6,722 nt of DNA, taken from positions 1 through 6,722 of the forward strand of contig DAOTXK010000335.1 in NCBI GenBank assembly GCA_034435395.1, read 5' to 3'. Below, piece by piece: positions 4,978 through 6,722 of the stretch (positions are counted from its first letter, which is position 1; the number at the start of each line of letters is the position of its first letter). Under the pieces are notes generated by a model, which worked only from the letters and a program-made list of their open reading frames with translations, was not told the DNA's origin and ran no database searches. Origin of the DNA: DAOTXK01 sp034435395. Lineage in GTDB: Bacteria; Chloroflexota; Anaerolineae; Aggregatilineales; Ch27. Made by a program: the position numbers and the translations under genes.

Positions 4978-5835
4978 ATGCCGGTTAAACGAATCGACCT
5001 CCACGTTCACAGCACAGCCTCCGACGGAGACTTTACGCCGTCGGAGGTTGTTCGTATGGCCCTGGAACGACGGCTGGACGCCCTGGCCCTGACCGATCAC
5101 GACAGCACCGAGGGCCTGCCGGAGGCGCTGGCCGCCGCCCAAGGCACGACCCTCGCCGTGTTGCCCGGCGTGGAGATCGCCGCCTTCCAGGCCGATCCCA
5201 CCGCCCCGCACGGCGGGCATACGGTGGACATCCTCGGTTACCTGTTTGATGCCGATCACCAGCCGCTGCAGGCGACGCTGCGCGCCATCCGCCAGGCGCG
5301 CCTGAGCCGGGCCGCCCGCATGGTTCAAAAATTAAACGCGCTGGGCTTGGCCATCACCTATGAGCGGGTGCGGGAGATCGCGGGATCGGGCGCGGTGGCG
5401 CGGCCCCACGTGGCCATGGCCCTGCGGGAAGCGGGGTACGTGACCACGCTGCAAGAAGCCTTCGACCGCTACATCGATGAGCGTGGCCCGGCCTACGTGG
5501 ACCGCTACCGTCTGACGCCGCCGGAAGCCATCGCCCTGCTGCACGCCGCGGGTGGCGTCGCCGTGCTGGCCCACCCCTACCGGGTCCCCCACTGCCAGAC
5601 CCTGATCGCGGACTATGCCGCCCAGGGGCTGGACGGCCTGGAGGTTTATTATCCGGACCATACCCCCGACTTCACCCGGCGGATGCGGGTCCTGGCCCGG
5701 CGCTACGGCCTGATCATGACCGGCGGCTCGGATTTCCACCGCGCGGTGGATGGCATGATCGGCCTGGGGCGGCAGCGCGTCCCCCCCGCATGCGTTGCGC
5801 AGCTCATGGCGCGGGCGGCGGAATACCGGCGCTAG
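4978..5835 (+). CDS. PHP-domain phosphoesterase, RNase AM/YciV (TrpH)-like (285 aa)
   Basis: This is a single-domain polymerase-and-histidinol-phosphatase (PHP) protein. Metal-ligand motifs appear in order: DLHVHST (H9, H11), SDG (D16), LTDHDS (D40, H41), PGVEI (E66), H81 in HTVDILGY, RPHVA (H144), LAHPYR (H199) and GGSDFH (D252, H254). This set and the length match the YciV/TrpH family, whose studied members are a 5'-3' exoribonuclease (RNase AM) and a 3',5'-nucleotide bisphosphate phosphatase using a tri-metal site. Residues about 100-180 form the helical insertion typical of the family. ATG 4978 was chosen because DLHVHS begins at residue 7 as usual. The ribosome-binding site is weak and lies in a hairpin. 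It probably shares an operon with spoVS, 52 bp upstream. It is cytoplasmic, with no signal peptide. PHP identity is firm. The choice between RNA and small-nucleotide substrates is inference. Confidence 0.93.
   Translation: MPVKRIDLHVHSTASDGDFTPSEVVRMALERRLDALALTDHDSTEGLPEALAAAQGTTLAVLPGVEIAAFQADPTAPHGGHTVDILGYLFDADHQPLQATLRAIRQARLSRAARMVQKLNALGLAITYERVREIAGSGAVARPHVAMALREAGYVTTLQEAFDRYIDERGPAYVDRYRLTPPEAIALLHAAGGVAVLAHPYRVPHCQTLIADYAAQGLDGLEVYYPDHTPDFTRRMRVLARRYGLIMTGGSDFHRAVDGMIGLGRQRVPPACVAQLMARAAEYRR
5014..5051. other. Long hairpin in the 5' coding part of the PHP gene
   Basis: CCTCCGACGG (5018-5027) and CCGTCGGAGG (5038-5047) are exact reverse complements around a 10-nt loop. Four further pairs, one of them G-U, extend the stem to 14 bp (5014-5027 with 5038-5051). 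It covers codons 13-25, including metal ligand D16. It would be very stable in mRNA and could slow early elongation. Confidence 0.7.
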
Positions 5836-5877
5836 ACCTGCCCCCGTCCACCGATCACCAACAGGCTTGCCAACCCG

Positions 5878-6722
5878 TTACGGAAGCGGCCCGACCAGGC
5901 TCACGGTCAGGTAGAGCTGGCCCAGGTTATCGTTATACCAGTCCCGGCTGTCGGGGATAACGATGATCACGAATTCACCCGCCGCCAGCGGAACATCGAC
6001 AGACAAGCCGATACTCTGTCTGGCCGCTTCTACAGCGTCCGGCACCGGGTTTGCGTTTCCGACCAGGTAGTCCCAGTCAGAAGGACTCCAATAGGAACCA
6101 CTGAGTCTCCACACTATTTCCCGGTTCCGATAAATCAAGACCTGTCCGAACCAGCCAAAGCAATAGGGATCGTCAGGATCGGCGCCAGGTGGACATCTCA
6201 TGACAGCGCCGCCCGCGATGGTGAAGCGGTGGACGCCCGACACACTGGCCGTGTATCGAGTCCCTTCCGCAGTCGATGGAATCACGAGCATCGCCAAGAC
6301 CCGCACCACCGGCAGGCCGCCACAGTTCCCCGCCGACTGCACCACATCCGAACGCACCCAGGTGCCCCCCGGCAGCCGCCACCAGGTCAGGCCGTCCGTC
6401 CCCGTCGCCTGCCCATCGGGGGCAGCCCCCTGCCCCGCCGCCAACTGCCCGGTCACCGAGTAGCCGGTCCCTGGCCCGCCCCGCAGGTTGACCATATCGC
6501 GGGCGGCCACCGTGCAGGCGTCCTCCGGCCCAATCCCCGCCAGCGGATGCGACGGGACAGGCGCTTCGCCTTCCGGCGTGGCGGCAGGAACCGCGATTTC
6601 GGCCTCGCTGGCCGCCGGGGCGATGCTGACCGCCCGCTCCAGGATACTCACCGGCAGGGTTTGCATCGCCGCCTCGTCATACGGCTCCGGCTCGGTGGGT
6701 GGCCCCGCCGCCAGTCCATCGT
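5878..6722 (-). CDS. Secreted or surface SH3b-domain protein with C-terminal beta-sandwich, N-terminus outside window
   Basis: The stop (TAA) is at 5878-5880 and the frame stays open to the right edge. An in-frame ATG at 6664-6666 exists, but an acidic, Pro-rich stretch (PPTEPEPYDEAA) continues upstream of it, so the true start probably lies beyond the window. Numbered from that ATG, residues 1-48 are an Ala/Pro/Glu linker. Residues 51-115 are a bacterial SH3 domain (VNLRGGPGTGYSVTGQL, then WWRLPGGTWVRSDVV) bracketed by C51 and C115. Residues 120-262 are a beta-rich domain with C158 and C169 and a final DSRDWYNDNLGQLYLTVSL. That ending resembles the calcium-binding closing strands of PA-IL/galactose-binding-like jelly rolls, but this is only a motif-level likeness. 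Cys pairs and the linker suggest an extracytoplasmic protein, perhaps cell-wall or glycan associated. It converges on the PHP gene 42 bp away. No function is assigned. Confidence 0.85.
   Translation of the reverse strand, partial: DGLAAGPPTEPEPYDEAAMQTLPVSILERAVSIAPAASEAEIAVPAATPEGEAPVPSHPLAGIGPEDACTVAARDMVNLRGGPGTGYSVTGQLAAGQGAAPDGQATGTDGLTWWRLPGGTWVRSDVVQSAGNCGGLPVVRVLAMLVIPSTAEGTRYTASVSGVHRFTIAGGAVMRCPPGADPDDPYCFGWFGQVLIYRNREIVWRLSGSYWSPSDWDYLVGNANPVPDAVEAARQSIGLSVDVPLAAGEFVIIVIPDSRDWYNDNLGQLYLTVSLVGPLP

Noticed and set aside
5836..5877. Bidirectional terminator between the PHP and SH3b genes
   Set aside because: Only a 3-bp GGC/GCC stem and no T tract were seen in this gap.

Overview
The window is about 6.7 kb of GC-rich bacterial DNA holding six genes. 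It reads as ordinary chromosome: there are no transposases, phage genes, CRISPR arrays, tRNAs or rRNAs. The likely source is a member of the Chloroflexota (Anaerolineae-like). That assignment is an inference from four things: a TIR/TolB-propeller membrane protein, an SH3b protein with a Pro/Glu/Ala-rich linker, a SpoVS homologue with no sporulation genes beside it, and an isolated dnaA. No taxonomic marker was searched.

Layout: (1) positions 2-421, plus strand, the C-terminal end of a calcineurin-like metallophosphoesterase cut by the left edge. (2) Positions 498-2252, minus strand, convergent with (1): a TIR domain, one membrane helix, a low-complexity Ser/Thr/Pro linker and a six-bladed TolB/PD40 beta-propeller. 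(3) Positions 2465-3868, minus strand, dnaA, with a good promoter, a 158-nt leader and a rho-independent terminator that separates it from the TIR gene. (4) Positions 3869-4601, a 733-bp divergent non-coding region between dnaA and spoVS. It holds AT-rich tracts, a perfect 21-bp palindrome, several hairpins and up to three tandem promoter-like elements for spoVS. (5) Positions 4602-4925 spoVS and 4978-5835 a PHP-domain phosphoesterase resembling RNase AM/YciV, probably one plus-strand operon. (6) Positions 5878-6722, minus strand, a secreted SH3b protein with a C-terminal beta-sandwich, its N-terminus beyond the right edge. The gene-free gaps at 422-497 and 5836-5877 separate convergent genes and show no convincing terminator.

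The genes do not form one obvious pathway. DnaA initiates replication, but neither dnaN nor recF is next to it and no canonical DnaA box was found, so this may not be the origin. SpoVS and the PHP enzyme are probably co-transcribed: one is an Alba-like nucleic-acid-binding protein and the other a probable nucleotide/RNA phosphoesterase, so an RNA-related role is possible but unproven. The most distinctive gene is the TIR-membrane-propeller protein. Its architecture suggests an external sensor wired to a cytoplasmic NADase-type TIR domain.
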